A DNA stretch of 50,356 nucleotides from a bacterium (GTDB lineage: Bacteria > Pseudomonadota > Gammaproteobacteria > Burkholderiales > Thiobacillaceae), in assembly GCA_009772925.1 (NCBI GenBank), contig WOUQ01000015.1, positions 1-50,356 of the forward strand. The letters are read 5' to 3'. The translations under genes and the position numbers were made by a program. Below the pieces are notes generated by a model. The model ran no database searches and was not told where the DNA came from. It worked only from the letters and a program-made list of their open reading frames with translations. Positions 5,468-14,044 of the stretch are shown in pieces; the stretch's first letter is position 1; the number at the start of each line of letters is the position of its first letter.

Positions 5468-7174
5468 TCATGAGCCCCGCCCGTCGATGCCGATTTCCTG
5501 TTGACGCTGGCGCACGGTGTCCACCGCGGCGTGGATGGACAGGAAAATGTTGTCCGCGCCGATTTTCTCCCCCAGTCCCAGAGGTTGACCGTATTTCCGC
5601 ATGTACAGCTTTGGTCGCGCAATGACCAGTTGTACCCCGCGGGCCCGCAGCTCGCCGAGCAGATCATCGATGGCCTGGGCGGCGGTGGTGTCCATCTGGT
5701 TGATGGATTCGGTGTTGAGGATGAACGTGTGCGGGCGCGGCGTAGTTTGCTCCACCAGTTCAAGCACGCGCGATTTGAAATAGTCCGAGTTGAAGAACAG
5801 TAGCGGGCCGTCGAATCGGTAGATGATCACTCCGGGCACCGGCCGCGCGTCCTCCGACAGGCTGAGATCGTTGTAGCCCTCCAGGCCGGGCACGGTGCCC
5901 AGCAGGGTATCGGTGGGCTTGTAAATCTTGACGAGTACATGCACCAGGGCGAGCAGGATGGCGATCACCACCCCCGGCAGCACGCCGATGGCCAGCACCC
6001 CCACCGTGGTAAGCAGGGACAGGCTGAATTCGAAGCGGTCCATGGTTTTCAGCTTACGGATGCCCACGACATCCAGCAGGCCCCAGGCGGAAAAAATGAG
6101 CACCGCCGCCAGAGCCGGAATGGGCAGATGCCCCAGGGGTGCCGTAAGGAACAGGGCGACCGCGCCCGTGGCCAGGGCCGCGATTACGGACACCAACTGC
6201 GTCTTGCCGCCGCTGGCGTCGTTCACCGCCGTGCGCGAGTCGGCGCCGGTGACGGCGAAGCCACCAAACAGGCCGGATGAGACGTTGGCGAAGCCAATCG
6301 CGCGCATCTCCCGGTCGGCGTTGATGGCATAGCCGTTGCGCGCGGCGAAGCTGCGCGCGGTGAGCATGCCGCTGGTGAACATGATGACCACCAGGCCCAC
6401 GGCATTCATGAAAATACTCTGCACGCCCTCATACCCCAGGCCAGGCACGCTGAAGCCCGGCAGACCGGATGGCACTTCACCCACCAGTTTGACCTGCTGC
6501 TGATCCCAACCCATGAGGAAGACGACCATGCCGGCGATGAACAGGCCGATCAGCGCCGAGGGGGAGCGCGGCATGTAGCGCTTGAGCAGGATCAGCAGCG
6601 CCAGGGTGGCGAGGCCCACCGCCAGGCTGAGCAAATGGGTTTCTTCGATACGGCCCGCCAGTTCACGCAGGGAGGGGCCGAAATCCCGGCTCACCACGGC
6701 GATGCCCAATAGCTTGCCGAGTTGGCCGGCGACGATGCTGAGGGCGATGCCGTTGAGGTAGCCGATCAGAATGGGGCGGGCGAAGAAGTTGATGACGAAG
6801 CCCATGCGCGCCATGCTGCCTATGACCATGAGCAACCCGGCGGTGATTGCCAGAGCCGCGGACAGCTTCATGTAAAAGCCGAGATCATTGCCGGCCATAG
6901 GCAGCAGCAGCGCGGCGATCATGGCGCAGGTGGCCGCGTCGGGTCCGACCACCAACTGGCGCGAGGAACTGAACAGGGCATAGACCAGCACCGGCAGCAT
7001 GCTGGCATACAAGCCCACCTCAGGCGGCAGGCCCGCCAGGGTGGCATAGGCGATGGCCGTCGGCACCTGCACCGCCGTGACGGAGAGGCCGGCAATGGTG
7101 TCGCGCGTCAGCCACTCCTTGCGGTAGTGGCGCAAATCAGCCAGCAGGGGAAACCAGTCGCCCAGTTTGTTCAT
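5468..7174 (-). CDS. SulP-family anion transporter with STAS domain
   Basis: 568 residues, the usual SulP/SLC26 length. It begins WFPLLADLRHYRKEWLTRDTI, then has 10 or more hydrophobic segments with the signature VQVPTAIAYATLAGLPPEVGLYAS (in part) and FAVTGADSRTAVNDASGGKT. The C-terminal STAS domain (about residues 430-560) contains the conserved NTESINQMDTTAAQAIDD. Members carry sulfate, bicarbonate or other anions, usually with Na+ or H+; the substrate cannot be read from sequence. It is divergently arranged with a second SulP gene across a 305-bp gap. The start at 7174 fits the family N-terminus. Confidence 0.9.
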   Translation of the reverse strand: MNKLGDWFPLLADLRHYRKEWLTRDTIAGLSVTAVQVPTAIAYATLAGLPPEVGLYASMLPVLVYALFSSSRQLVVGPDAATCAMIAALLLPMAGNDLGFYMKLSAALAITAGLLMVIGSMARMGFVINFFARPILIGYLNGIALSIVAGQLGKLLGIAVVSRDFGPSLRELAGRIEETHLLSLAVGLATLALLILLKRYMPRSPSALIGLFIAGMVVFLMGWDQQQVKLVGEVPSGLPGFSVPGLGYEGVQSIFMNAVGLVVIMFTSGMLTARSFAARNGYAINADREMRAIGFANVSSGLFGGFAVTGADSRTAVNDASGGKTQLVSVIAALATGAVALFLTAPLGHLPIPALAAVLIFSAWGLLDVVGIRKLKTMDRFEFSLSLLTTVGVLAIGVLPGVVIAILLALVHVLVKIYKPTDTLLGTVPGLEGYNDLSLSEDARPVPGVIIYRFDGPLLFFNSDYFKSRVLELVEQTTPRPHTFILNTESINQMDTTAAQAIDDLLGELRARGVQLVIARPKLYMRKYGQPLGLGEKIGADNIFLSIHAAVDTVRQRQQEIGIDGRGS

Positions 7175-7479
7175 GTGCTTGTCTAGACCTTCGAGGCCGC
7201 GCCATCCTCGGCCTGGTCAATTATTCGGTCATGGCTTGCCGCCACGCGGCCATTGCGCCCTTGCCGACCAGGACCCGGCCAGGATGCAGGCCAGGGCGTG
7301 GAGCACTCCGGATCGTGATCGATTCATCTGCCTTCCAGTCAATCCGGTGGATGCATGCGGGACGATTCCATGCGGTTCGCAAGTCTAGGCTATCCGGCTC
7401 ACGCGCCATGCGACTGACAAAGAATGACATCGGGGCAATGCGCTGACAATGAGTGTGATAGCGTAACTCCACTCCCGGA
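7175..7479. other. Divergent promoter region between two SulP genes
   Basis: About 305 bases without a convincing gene; the open frames present show no family similarity and unsuitable starts. Being the only space between two divergent transporter genes, it must hold their promoters, but no confident -10/-35 pair or operator was identified. Confidence 0.4.
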
Positions 7480-9279
7480 ATGATGGAGCACATGAGCAGC
7501 CCTCTTCCTCCCCGCCCCGCCCACCGGCCAGGTCGCGACATGGACATCTCTGCAAACGCGGACCCGGCTGGTTGGCAGCGCTGGTTACCCGGCCTGCATA
7601 CGCTGAAGCACTACCAGGCGGACTGGCTGCCGCACGACCTCGCGGCCGGCCTGGTGCTCACCAGCATGCTGGTTCCCGTCGGCATCGCCTACGCCGTCGC
7701 CTCCGGCCTTCCGGGCATTTACGGCCTGTATGCCACCATCGTTCCCCTGCTGGCCTACGCCCTCTTCGGCCCCAGCCGTATCCTCGTGCTGGGCCCGGAC
7801 TCCGCCCTGGCGGCGGTCATTCTGGCCGTGGTGCTGCCGCTGTCGGGCGGCGATCCCCTGCGCGCGGTGGCCCTGGCGGGGATGATGGCCGTGGTCTCGG
7901 GGACGATCTGCATCCTAGCCGGCCTGGCCCGCCTGGGCTTCATCACCGAACTTTTGTCCAAGCCGATCCGCTATGGCTACATGAACGGCATCGCCCTGGT
8001 GGTGGTGATCAGCCAACTGCCCAAGCTGTTCGGCTTTTCCATCGAAGGCGACGGCCCCCTCGCCAGTCTGTGGGAGATCGGTCGCGCCATCGTCGAGGGC
8101 AGAACCAACTGGACCGCCTTCGCTCTGGGGGCGGGCAGCCTGGCGGTGATTTTCCTGCTCAAGGGCTTGCCGCGCATTCCCGGCATGTTGATCGCCGTGG
8201 TGCTGGCTACCCTGGCGGTGGCGGTGCTGGATCTGGACTCCCGCGCCGGTGTGAAGGTGCTCGGCGCCCTGCCCCAGGGCCTGCCCGCCTTCGCCATACC
8301 ATGGATCACCCCGGCGGACATCGTGCCCGTCGTCATCGGCGGCCTGGCGGTAGCCCTGGTCTCCTTCGCCGACACCAGCGTGTTGTCGCGCTCCTATGCC
8401 GCTCGCCTGCGCAGCCGTGTCGATCCCAACCAGGAAATGGTGGGCCTCGGCGCCGCCAACCTAGCGGCCGGCTTCTTCCAGGGCTTTCCCATCAGCAGCA
8501 GTTCGTCGCGCACCCCGGTAGCCGAGGCTGCCGGGGCGAAGACCCAACTCGCCGGCGTGGTGGGCGCCGTGGGCGTGGCCCTGCTGCTGGTGCTGGCGCC
8601 GAATCTGCTGAAGGACCTGCCCACCAGCGCCCTCGCCGCCGTGGTCATCGCCTCGGCGATAGGCTTGATCGAAGTGACCGATCTGCGCCGCATCCTCCGC
8701 ATCCAGCGCTGGGAGTTCTGGCTGTCGGTGGCCTGCACGGTCGGGGTGGCCGTGCTCGGCGTGATACCGGGTATCGGCCTGGCCATCGTCATCGCCGTCA
8801 TCGAGTTCCTCTGGGATGGCTGGAGGCCCCATTCTGCGGTACTCGGCCGCGTCCAGGGCATCAAGGGTTACCACGACATCACGCGCTACCCGGATGCGCG
8901 CCGGATCCCCGGACTGGTGCTGTTCCGCTGGGATGCACCGCTGTTCTTCGCCAATGCCGAATGGTTCCGCGACCGCGCCCTCGAAGTGGTGGCCGCCTCC
9001 CCGACGCCGGTGCACTGGCTGGTGGTGGCGGCGGAGCCGGTGACCAGTGTCGACGTCACCGCCGCCGACATCCTCGCCGAACTCGACGAAACCCTGCACG
9101 AAGCCGGCATCGAGCTTTGCTTTGCGGAGATGAAAGACCCCGTCAAGGACAAGATGAAACGTTTTGGCCTGTTCGCGCGCCTGGGCAAGGAAGCCTTCTT
9201 TCCCACCCTGGGCACCGCGGTCAGCGCCTACCTCGCCGCGCATCCGGAGATGTGCGACGAGACCGAGGAGAACCCCTGA
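7480..9279 (+). CDS. Second SulP-family transporter with STAS domain
   Basis: 599 residues from the first of several possible starts (ATGs at 7480, 7483, 7492 and 7540; no strong ribosome site decides). The membrane part opens WLPGLHTLKHYQADWLPHDL and holds the SulP signature SMLVPVGIAYAVASGLPGIY and FPISSSSSRTPVAEAAGAKT. The STAS domain near residues 450-585 contains VVAAEPVTSVDVTAADILAE. It is clearly diverged from the SulP protein at 5468-7174, for example S-rich SSSSRT in place of GADSRT, so this is not a recent duplication. The gene is followed after 53 bp by a gene on the same strand and may be co-transcribed with it. Confidence 0.9.
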   Translation: MMEHMSSPLPPRPAHRPGRDMDISANADPAGWQRWLPGLHTLKHYQADWLPHDLAAGLVLTSMLVPVGIAYAVASGLPGIYGLYATIVPLLAYALFGPSRILVLGPDSALAAVILAVVLPLSGGDPLRAVALAGMMAVVSGTICILAGLARLGFITELLSKPIRYGYMNGIALVVVISQLPKLFGFSIEGDGPLASLWEIGRAIVEGRTNWTAFALGAGSLAVIFLLKGLPRIPGMLIAVVLATLAVAVLDLDSRAGVKVLGALPQGLPAFAIPWITPADIVPVVIGGLAVALVSFADTSVLSRSYAARLRSRVDPNQEMVGLGAANLAAGFFQGFPISSSSSRTPVAEAAGAKTQLAGVVGAVGVALLLVLAPNLLKDLPTSALAAVVIASAIGLIEVTDLRRILRIQRWEFWLSVACTVGVAVLGVIPGIGLAIVIAVIEFLWDGWRPHSAVLGRVQGIKGYHDITRYPDARRIPGLVLFRWDAPLFFANAEWFRDRALEVVAASPTPVHWLVVAAEPVTSVDVTAADILAELDETLHEAGIELCFAEMKDPVKDKMKRFGLFARLGKEAFFPTLGTAVSAYLAAHPEMCDETEENP

Positions 9280-9332
9280 AGCGGCCGCACCCGCGCCGCC
9301 TACTCTAGACCCGACGAGGATGGAGCGACCCC

Positions 9333-10346
9333 ATGTTCAAGCTGTTTCAGACCATTTTCCAGAAAGGCCAGGACAAGGCCGCCGCCTATCCCGAGGACCT
9401 CATCGAGCGCGCCACCGAACGCGCCGTGGATGGCACCGACAGGCGCCTGCGCGCCGTGTCCGGCTACCGCAAGAGCCTGCGTCCGGCCATCCTGCATGCG
9501 ATTGATCACGTCATCGCCCTGGTCGACGCTTTTCCCGCGCCGCTCGCGCTGAATCGGCCCTCCTATGGCGCCAGCCCGGAACTGAAGGCGTATTTCGCGT
9601 CGGTCGAGCACATGCACGAAGTGCTCACGCGCGACGCCGAACTGCTGCGCTGGCGCAGGACACCCGAGGGTGGCGAGGCAGAACGCGTCGTGCCGTTGCT
9701 GATCATGGACATGAGCGAACGCAATGTGCTCGGCATGGCCCTGGATGGCGACAGCGTGCGCCGCGAGGTTGCCCAGGTTCAGGTCAGCTTCGCCAACCAT
9801 CGCCTGCGCGATCCCAGCCCGATCGAGGACGACACCCGCCGTTTCCTGAAACGTCGCGCCTTCGATCACCTGCTCACCCTGGCCCTCGGCAACATCGCGG
9901 CGAGCCGCGGCGAACAGGGCGAACTCAAGCGGGAGCGCGACCTGTTGCGCGCCAAACTGGGGGCCCTGAAGTCCGGCAACTGGGGCTTCGAGGAAGGCGC
10001 CGAGGCGCAGCCGGTGATGGATCATGTGGCCCTGCAGGAACGCATCGAGGCGATCGACGCGCAACTGGCCACGCTCAGCACCAGCCTGCTGACCACCCAC
10101 CTCGACATCCTCATCGATGTGCTGGGCCATGCCGAGGAACACCTGCGCGGCGACAGCGGCACCCTCTGCGTTGACCGCATGGGCATCAAGCAGGCGAGCC
10201 CCGGACCCAACGCCCCCGAGATCCCGCTGTTCCGGCTGTACAACAGTGTCGGCAACAGCGTCGTCGTGCGCCTGGTAGCCGCGGAACGCGCCGACCTTCC
10301 GGAGATGCCGAATCTGCTGCGAGAAGGGCTGCGCTACTTCGGCTGA
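9333..10346 (+). CDS. Conserved-looking cytoplasmic protein of unknown function
   Basis: 337 residues, soluble, with no signal peptide or membrane helix. It starts MFKLFQTIFQKGQDKAAAYP after a GAGGATG-like ribosome site. Residues about 195-215 (GEQGELKRERDLLRAKLGAL) and 235-265 look like coiled-coil helices. The C-terminal third (FRLYNSVGNSVVVRLVAAER) is compact and mixed. Codon use matches its neighbours, which supports a real gene. It sits 53 bp after the SulP gene and may be co-transcribed. I do not recognise the family and propose no function. Confidence 0.75.
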   Translation: MFKLFQTIFQKGQDKAAAYPEDLIERATERAVDGTDRRLRAVSGYRKSLRPAILHAIDHVIALVDAFPAPLALNRPSYGASPELKAYFASVEHMHEVLTRDAELLRWRRTPEGGEAERVVPLLIMDMSERNVLGMALDGDSVRREVAQVQVSFANHRLRDPSPIEDDTRRFLKRRAFDHLLTLALGNIAASRGEQGELKRERDLLRAKLGALKSGNWGFEEGAEAQPVMDHVALQERIEAIDAQLATLSTSLLTTHLDILIDVLGHAEEHLRGDSGTLCVDRMGIKQASPGPNAPEIPLFRLYNSVGNSVVVRLVAAERADLPEMPNLLREGLRYFG

Positions 10347-10399
10347 GTTCTCGCCGGGCTTGCCGATCGTCGGCTGGTCACGCCGTCAGGCGGCATCGC

Positions 10400-11470
10400 T
10401 CAGACGGACGCGCCCGGAGGCTCGACCTCCCTCTTCACCCAGGCATCCAGCAGGGTATAGGTGACGGCGAGCAGCACCGGACCGACAAAGATGCCGATCA
10501 GGCCCATGCTCAACAATCCGCCGATGACACCCGCGAAGATCAGCAGCAACGGCAGATCGGCGCCCTGCTTGATGAGATAGGGACGCAGGAAATTGTCCAG
10601 GGTGCCGACGATGAGCGTCCACACCAGCAGGAACACGCCCCAGCCGGTTTCGCCGGTCCAGAATACCCACACCACGGCCGGGACGAGGATGAGGGCGGGG
10701 CCCAACTGGGCGATGCAGAACATGAACATGACAACGGTGAGCACACCGGCCAGGGGCACGCCGGCGAGAGCCAGACCGATACCACCCAGCACCGACTGCA
10801 CCACGGCGGTGATCACCACGCCCAGGGCCACGCCGCGAATGGCCCGGCCAGCCAGCACCACCGCGTTCTCCCCCTGTTCGCCGGCGAGGCGCTTGCCAAA
10901 CTGCCGCATCCACGCCGCCGCCTCCTCGCCACCCGCATAGAGGATAGCGGCGAGGATGACAATAAGGAAAAACTGCAACACCAGCATGCCAAACCTGCCC
11001 AGTTCGGCCACGAACCAGGCGGTCACGTCGCTGGCGTAGGGCGCCAGCCGGGCGGCGAAATCCTCGATGCCGGCGGCGGCAACCTGCTGCCAGAAATGGG
11101 CGATTCTTTCGCCCACCAGAGGCAGGCCGGCAATCCAGTCCGGCACCGGCGGCAGGCGGAAACTGGCCAGCCACTGTCCCCAGCCCAGGATGCGATGCGA
11201 GTTCTCTACGATGGCGACGATGCCCATCGACAGGGGTACGACCAGAATCAGCAGCAGGATCGCGCTCATGGCGGCCACCGCCAGCGCGCGTTTGCCCCAC
11301 AGCCGGGCCTGGATGGCCAACATGATCTTCCAGGTGGGCACCACGATCATCACCGCCCAGATCAGGGCGGGGAGAAAGGGTTGCAGGATGAAAAACGAGG
11401 CGATGAGGAGCGCGCCGATGAACAGTACGCCCAGGGTAGCCTGCGCCAGATCGCGTGGTGTCCGGTTCAT
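10400..11470 (-). CDS. AI-2E family (PerM-like) membrane transporter
   Basis: 356 residues with seven or eight predicted membrane helices. It has the family layout: N-terminal pair (LGVLFIGALLIASFFILQPF, LPALIWAVMIVVPTWKIML), a long polar middle (about residues 80-190), and the C-terminal signature FWTGETGWGVFLLVWTLIVG followed by TLDNFLRPYLI. The family includes the autoinducer-2 exporter TqsA, Na+/H+ antiporters and PerM; the substrate is not predictable. It is convergent with 9333-10346 and followed downstream by no close partner. The upstream neighbour at 11489 is 18 bp away on the same strand, so the two may form an operon. Confidence 0.88.
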   Translation of the reverse strand: MNRTPRDLAQATLGVLFIGALLIASFFILQPFLPALIWAVMIVVPTWKIMLAIQARLWGKRALAVAAMSAILLLILVVPLSMGIVAIVENSHRILGWGQWLASFRLPPVPDWIAGLPLVGERIAHFWQQVAAAGIEDFAARLAPYASDVTAWFVAELGRFGMLVLQFFLIVILAAILYAGGEEAAAWMRQFGKRLAGEQGENAVVLAGRAIRGVALGVVITAVVQSVLGGIGLALAGVPLAGVLTVVMFMFCIAQLGPALILVPAVVWVFWTGETGWGVFLLVWTLIVGTLDNFLRPYLIKQGADLPLLLIFAGVIGGLLSMGLIGIFVGPVLLAVTYTLLDAWVKREVEPPGASV

Positions 11471-11488
11471 GTTGGAGCGTCAGTATGC

Positions 11489-11788
11489 TCAGAAGCGACC
11501 GTTTGAACCGGCCTCGCGTTCCTGGTTTTCCAGGGCCTTGGTGGTGACCTGCTTGTAGAGCTGCATCACGCGTCCCACCAGGTCCTGCCATTCGGGATGC
11601 GCCCCCACCAGGGGCGCGATCTTGCCCGCATCGGCGAGTACTTCCTCGAGAAACGCCAGATCCATATCCTTGAGCACTTCGCCGCGATCGACGTTGGCCT
11701 TGATATCGAGGATTCTGGGTAGCCGCTGGCTGGCGAGACGCTCGGCCAGGACCTGGATGAGACCAGCGTCCCTGCTGGGGTCATGCAT
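11489..11788 (-). CDS. Small conserved-looking helical protein, unknown
   Basis: 99 residues from the ATG at 11788, which has AAAGGAG eight bases upstream; a longer version to 11833 has no ribosome site. The protein is predicted almost wholly helical (LIQVLAERLASQRLPRILDI, KDMDLAFLEEVLADAGKI, LVGRVMQLYKQVTTKALENQ) with no membrane segment. It lies 18 bp upstream of the AI-2E-family gene, suggesting co-expression. I do not recognise a named family. Confidence 0.7.
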   Translation of the reverse strand: MHDPSRDAGLIQVLAERLASQRLPRILDIKANVDRGEVLKDMDLAFLEEVLADAGKIAPLVGAHPEWQDLVGRVMQLYKQVTTKALENQEREAGSNGRF

Positions 11789-11857
11789 GTCGTTCTCCTT
11801 TAGGCTGCGGGCTGTGCCCGTGAAATTAATCAAATACCGGGTGGCAGCCCGGCGAAC

Positions 11858-12709
11858 TTAAAAATGTTCCTCGACATAGCGGATCGGGTGCTCCGATTCT
11901 CGATAGTCGCCCGCCTTCTGCCGCTTGGGTAACACCACCTTCTCGCGGGGAAGCTCCTTGTAGGGCAGGTGGGCGAGCAGATGACGGATGATGTTCAGGC
12001 GCGCGCGCTTCTTGTCGTCCGACCTCGCCACAAACCACGGCGCGAAATCCAGATCAGTGGCCGCGAACATGTCGTCACGCGCCCGCGAGTAGTCGTACCA
12101 GCGACCGTAGGACTTCAGATCCATCGGCGACAACTTCCAGATCTTGCGACCGTCGTGGATGCGACCCTTGAGTCGGCGGGTCTGTTCTTCCGGACTGACC
12201 TCAAGCCAGTACTTCAGGAGAATGATGCCGTTCTCGACCATGGCCCGCTCGAACAAGGGTACCCCCTGCAGGAAGCGCTTGCACTGTGCCTCGCTGCAAA
12301 AGCCCATGACCCGTTCGACGCCGGCGCGGTTGTACCAGCTGCGGTCCCAGATGACGACCTCGCCGGCTGCCGGGAAGTGCGGCACATAACGCTGCATGTA
12401 CATCTGGCTCTTTTCCCGTTCGGTCGGCGAAGGCAGCGCCACCACACGGAAAACGCGCGGGCTGACGCGCTCGCTGATGGCCTTGATGGTGCCTCCCTTG
12501 CCGGCGCCGTCGCGCCCCTCGAACACGACACAGACCTTCAGGCCCTTGTGTACCACCCACTGTTGCAACTTGACCAGCTCGACATGCAATCGGGCAAGCT
12601 CCTTGTCGTAAGCCTTGCGACTCAGCTTGCCGGCACTCTCGGCACTTTCCTGCGGAGTTTCCGGGTCGACGAAGGGTTCCTGCGACACATTCCGGGTTTT
12701 CTTTTTCAT
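11858..12709 (-). CDS. ppk2: Polyphosphate kinase 2 (class I type)
   Basis: 283 residues, the normal one-domain PPK2 length. Walker A GRDGAGKGGTIKAI (about residues 65-78), lid and Walker B region VVIWDRSWYNRAGVERVMGF, and the C-terminal LSPMDLKSYGRWYDYSRARD and ARSDDKKRARLNIIRHLL are class I hallmarks. The enzyme moves phosphate between polyphosphate and nucleotides, chiefly making ATP or GTP from diphosphates. A good ribosome site (AAGGAG, 7 bases) precedes the ATG at 12709. The N-terminal 30 residues are a variable charged extension. It is divergent from the yqjD-like gene. Confidence 0.93.
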   Translation of the reverse strand: MKKKTRNVSQEPFVDPETPQESAESAGKLSRKAYDKELARLHVELVKLQQWVVHKGLKVCVVFEGRDGAGKGGTIKAISERVSPRVFRVVALPSPTEREKSQMYMQRYVPHFPAAGEVVIWDRSWYNRAGVERVMGFCSEAQCKRFLQGVPLFERAMVENGIILLKYWLEVSPEEQTRRLKGRIHDGRKIWKLSPMDLKSYGRWYDYSRARDDMFAATDLDFAPWFVARSDDKKRARLNIIRHLLAHLPYKELPREKVVLPKRQKAGDYRESEHPIRYVEEHF

Positions 12710-12917
12710 CGCCTCACTCCTTCTACGTTGCGTAGGCAGGAAGTATCCGGCGTGACAAAACCAGGGTCAATGCGGGCAGGAAGCAAGGGAGCGGTGTGGA
12801 CAGGCATGGGCCTGCGCGGAGATATCCGTTACCCTTGCGCTGCATCGCATCTTGCTGATCCCCCGATCGCTCACTACGCTGAAGGTATGGCGTTCAACTT
12901 TATTGCAAGGAGGCAGT

Positions 12918-13220
12918 ATGGAACGGGTTACCAAGGAACATCTCATGGCGGACATCAACGTGGTACTTGCCGATGCCGAGGAACTGCTGCGTCAGGCCGC
13001 CCAGGCCGGTAGCGAACAAGCCGCCGAACTGCGGCAGCGCGCACAGTCGGCCATCGCCAATGCCAAGACCAAGCTCGTCGACATCGAGCACCGCGTCGTC
13101 GACGGCACCAAGCACGCCGCCCGGGTGACCGACCACTGGGTGCACGATAACCCCTGGAAGGCGGTTGGCGTCGCCGCCGGCATCGGCGTACTGATCGGCC
13201 TGCTCATCAATCGTCGCTGA
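12918..13220 (+). CDS. yqjD: DUF883 family membrane-anchored protein (ElaB/YqjD-like)
   Basis: 100 residues from the ATG at 12918 (ribosome site AAGGAGG). Residues 1-75 are amphipathic helix rich in Ala/Glu/Lys (LADAEELLRQAAQAGSEQAA). The C-terminus DNPWKAVGVAAGIGVLIGLL and INRR is the glycine-rich tail anchor of ElaB/YqjD/YgaM proteins. In E. coli these bind ribosomes at the inner membrane in stationary phase. The following two genes match YqjE and YqjK in order, so the E. coli-type yqjDEK arrangement is conserved. Confidence 0.87.
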   Translation: MERVTKEHLMADINVVLADAEELLRQAAQAGSEQAAELRQRAQSAIANAKTKLVDIEHRVVDGTKHAARVTDHWVHDNPWKAVGVAAGIGVLIGLLINRR

Positions 13221-13236
13221 GCGTTCTCCGTCTTCC

Positions 13237-13650
13237 ATGACGGTGGACCCGCAACACCCAGGCGGTCAGGGGAGTTCATTGCGTGCCTTGCTGATACAGG
13301 TGCTGTCCCTGTTCGCGACGCGAGGCGAACTGGCAGTGCTGGAACTCGCCGATGCGCGCGATCGCGTGCTGCGCTGGCTGGCCTTCGGCATGCTGGCTGC
13401 CATCCTGTTGCTGGCGGCGCTGTTGACCTTCTCGATATGGGTCGCGGCGCTGTTCTGGGAAGGCCCGCGCGGCCTGGCCCTTGGACTGCTGGCGCTCGTC
13501 TACCTGCTGGGGGGCGGCATTCTGCTGGGTGTCATCGCGCGGGAGGTGGCCAAGGCGCCGGTCCTGCTGGCGCAAACGCGGGCCGAACTGGAGAAGGACC
13601 ACGAGGCCTTGCGCGCGCACCTGGGTGGAGCGGACGATGGCCCGGGCTGA
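13237..13650 (+). CDS. yqjE: YqjE-like phage-holin-superfamily membrane protein
   Basis: 137 residues with two membrane helices (about 47-70 FGMLAAILLLAALLTFSIWV and 78-102 GLALGLLALVYLLGGGILLG) flanked by amphipathic helices. This is the layout of the YqjE/DUF1469 'phage holin family' proteins. It is not a phage gene by context: it follows the DUF883 gene by 16 bp and overlaps the YqjK-like gene by 14 bases. Function is unknown; a stress-related envelope role is inferred from the conserved trio. Confidence 0.83.
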   Translation: MTVDPQHPGGQGSSLRALLIQVLSLFATRGELAVLELADARDRVLRWLAFGMLAAILLLAALLTFSIWVAALFWEGPRGLALGLLALVYLLGGGILLGVIAREVAKAPVLLAQTRAELEKDHEALRAHLGGADDGPG

Positions 13651-14035
13651 GCGGGAACAGCGCGCGCTGCGGCGCGAACTCCTGCTGGTGCGGGCGGCCG
13701 CCCAGCGCGCCGCCCTGGTCGCCGAGCTGGATAGCCTCAAAGTCAGCGCATCCACCGCGCGAAGCGGGCTGGGCGGTCTGTTGCTGAAGGTGACGGGCGC
13801 GCTGGGAAACCGCCACGCATACCTTCTAAACCTGTTCACCAAGATGATCCGCATGGCCCGCCAACATCCCTGGATCATCTCTGCCGTAGCCGGAGGAGCG
13901 GCGCGCCTGCTGCGTTCACGCTCGCTGCACTGGGGCGTCCTGGCCGCTGTCGCCGCTGCAGGCATCTGGTGGTTGCAACGTCAAGGCGAAAAAACCGCCT
14001 CGGATTCCGGCGTTTCCCGACCCTATACCGACTGA
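13637..14035 (+). CDS. yqjK: YqjK-like protein
   Basis: 132 residues from the ATG at 13637, inside the end of yqjE. It starts with a basic coiled segment (MARAEREQRALRRELLLVRA) and has two weak membrane segments (ARQHPWIISAVAGGAARLLR and SLHWGVLAAVAAAGIWWLQR). Sequence conservation with E. coli YqjK is low; the call rests on gene order, size and topology. It ends 9 bp from the convergent phospholipase D gene. Confidence 0.68.
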   Translation: MARAEREQRALRRELLLVRAAAQRAALVAELDSLKVSASTARSGLGGLLLKVTGALGNRHAYLLNLFTKMIRMARQHPWIISAVAGGAARLLRSRSLHWGVLAAVAAAGIWWLQRQGEKTASDSGVSRPYTD

Positions 14036-14044
14036 ACCGACCGC

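Noticed and set aside
13237-13650. Prophage holin
   Set aside because: Although the domain name is 'phage holin', the DUF883 and YqjK-like neighbours match the chromosomal yqjDEK trio and no other phage genes are present.
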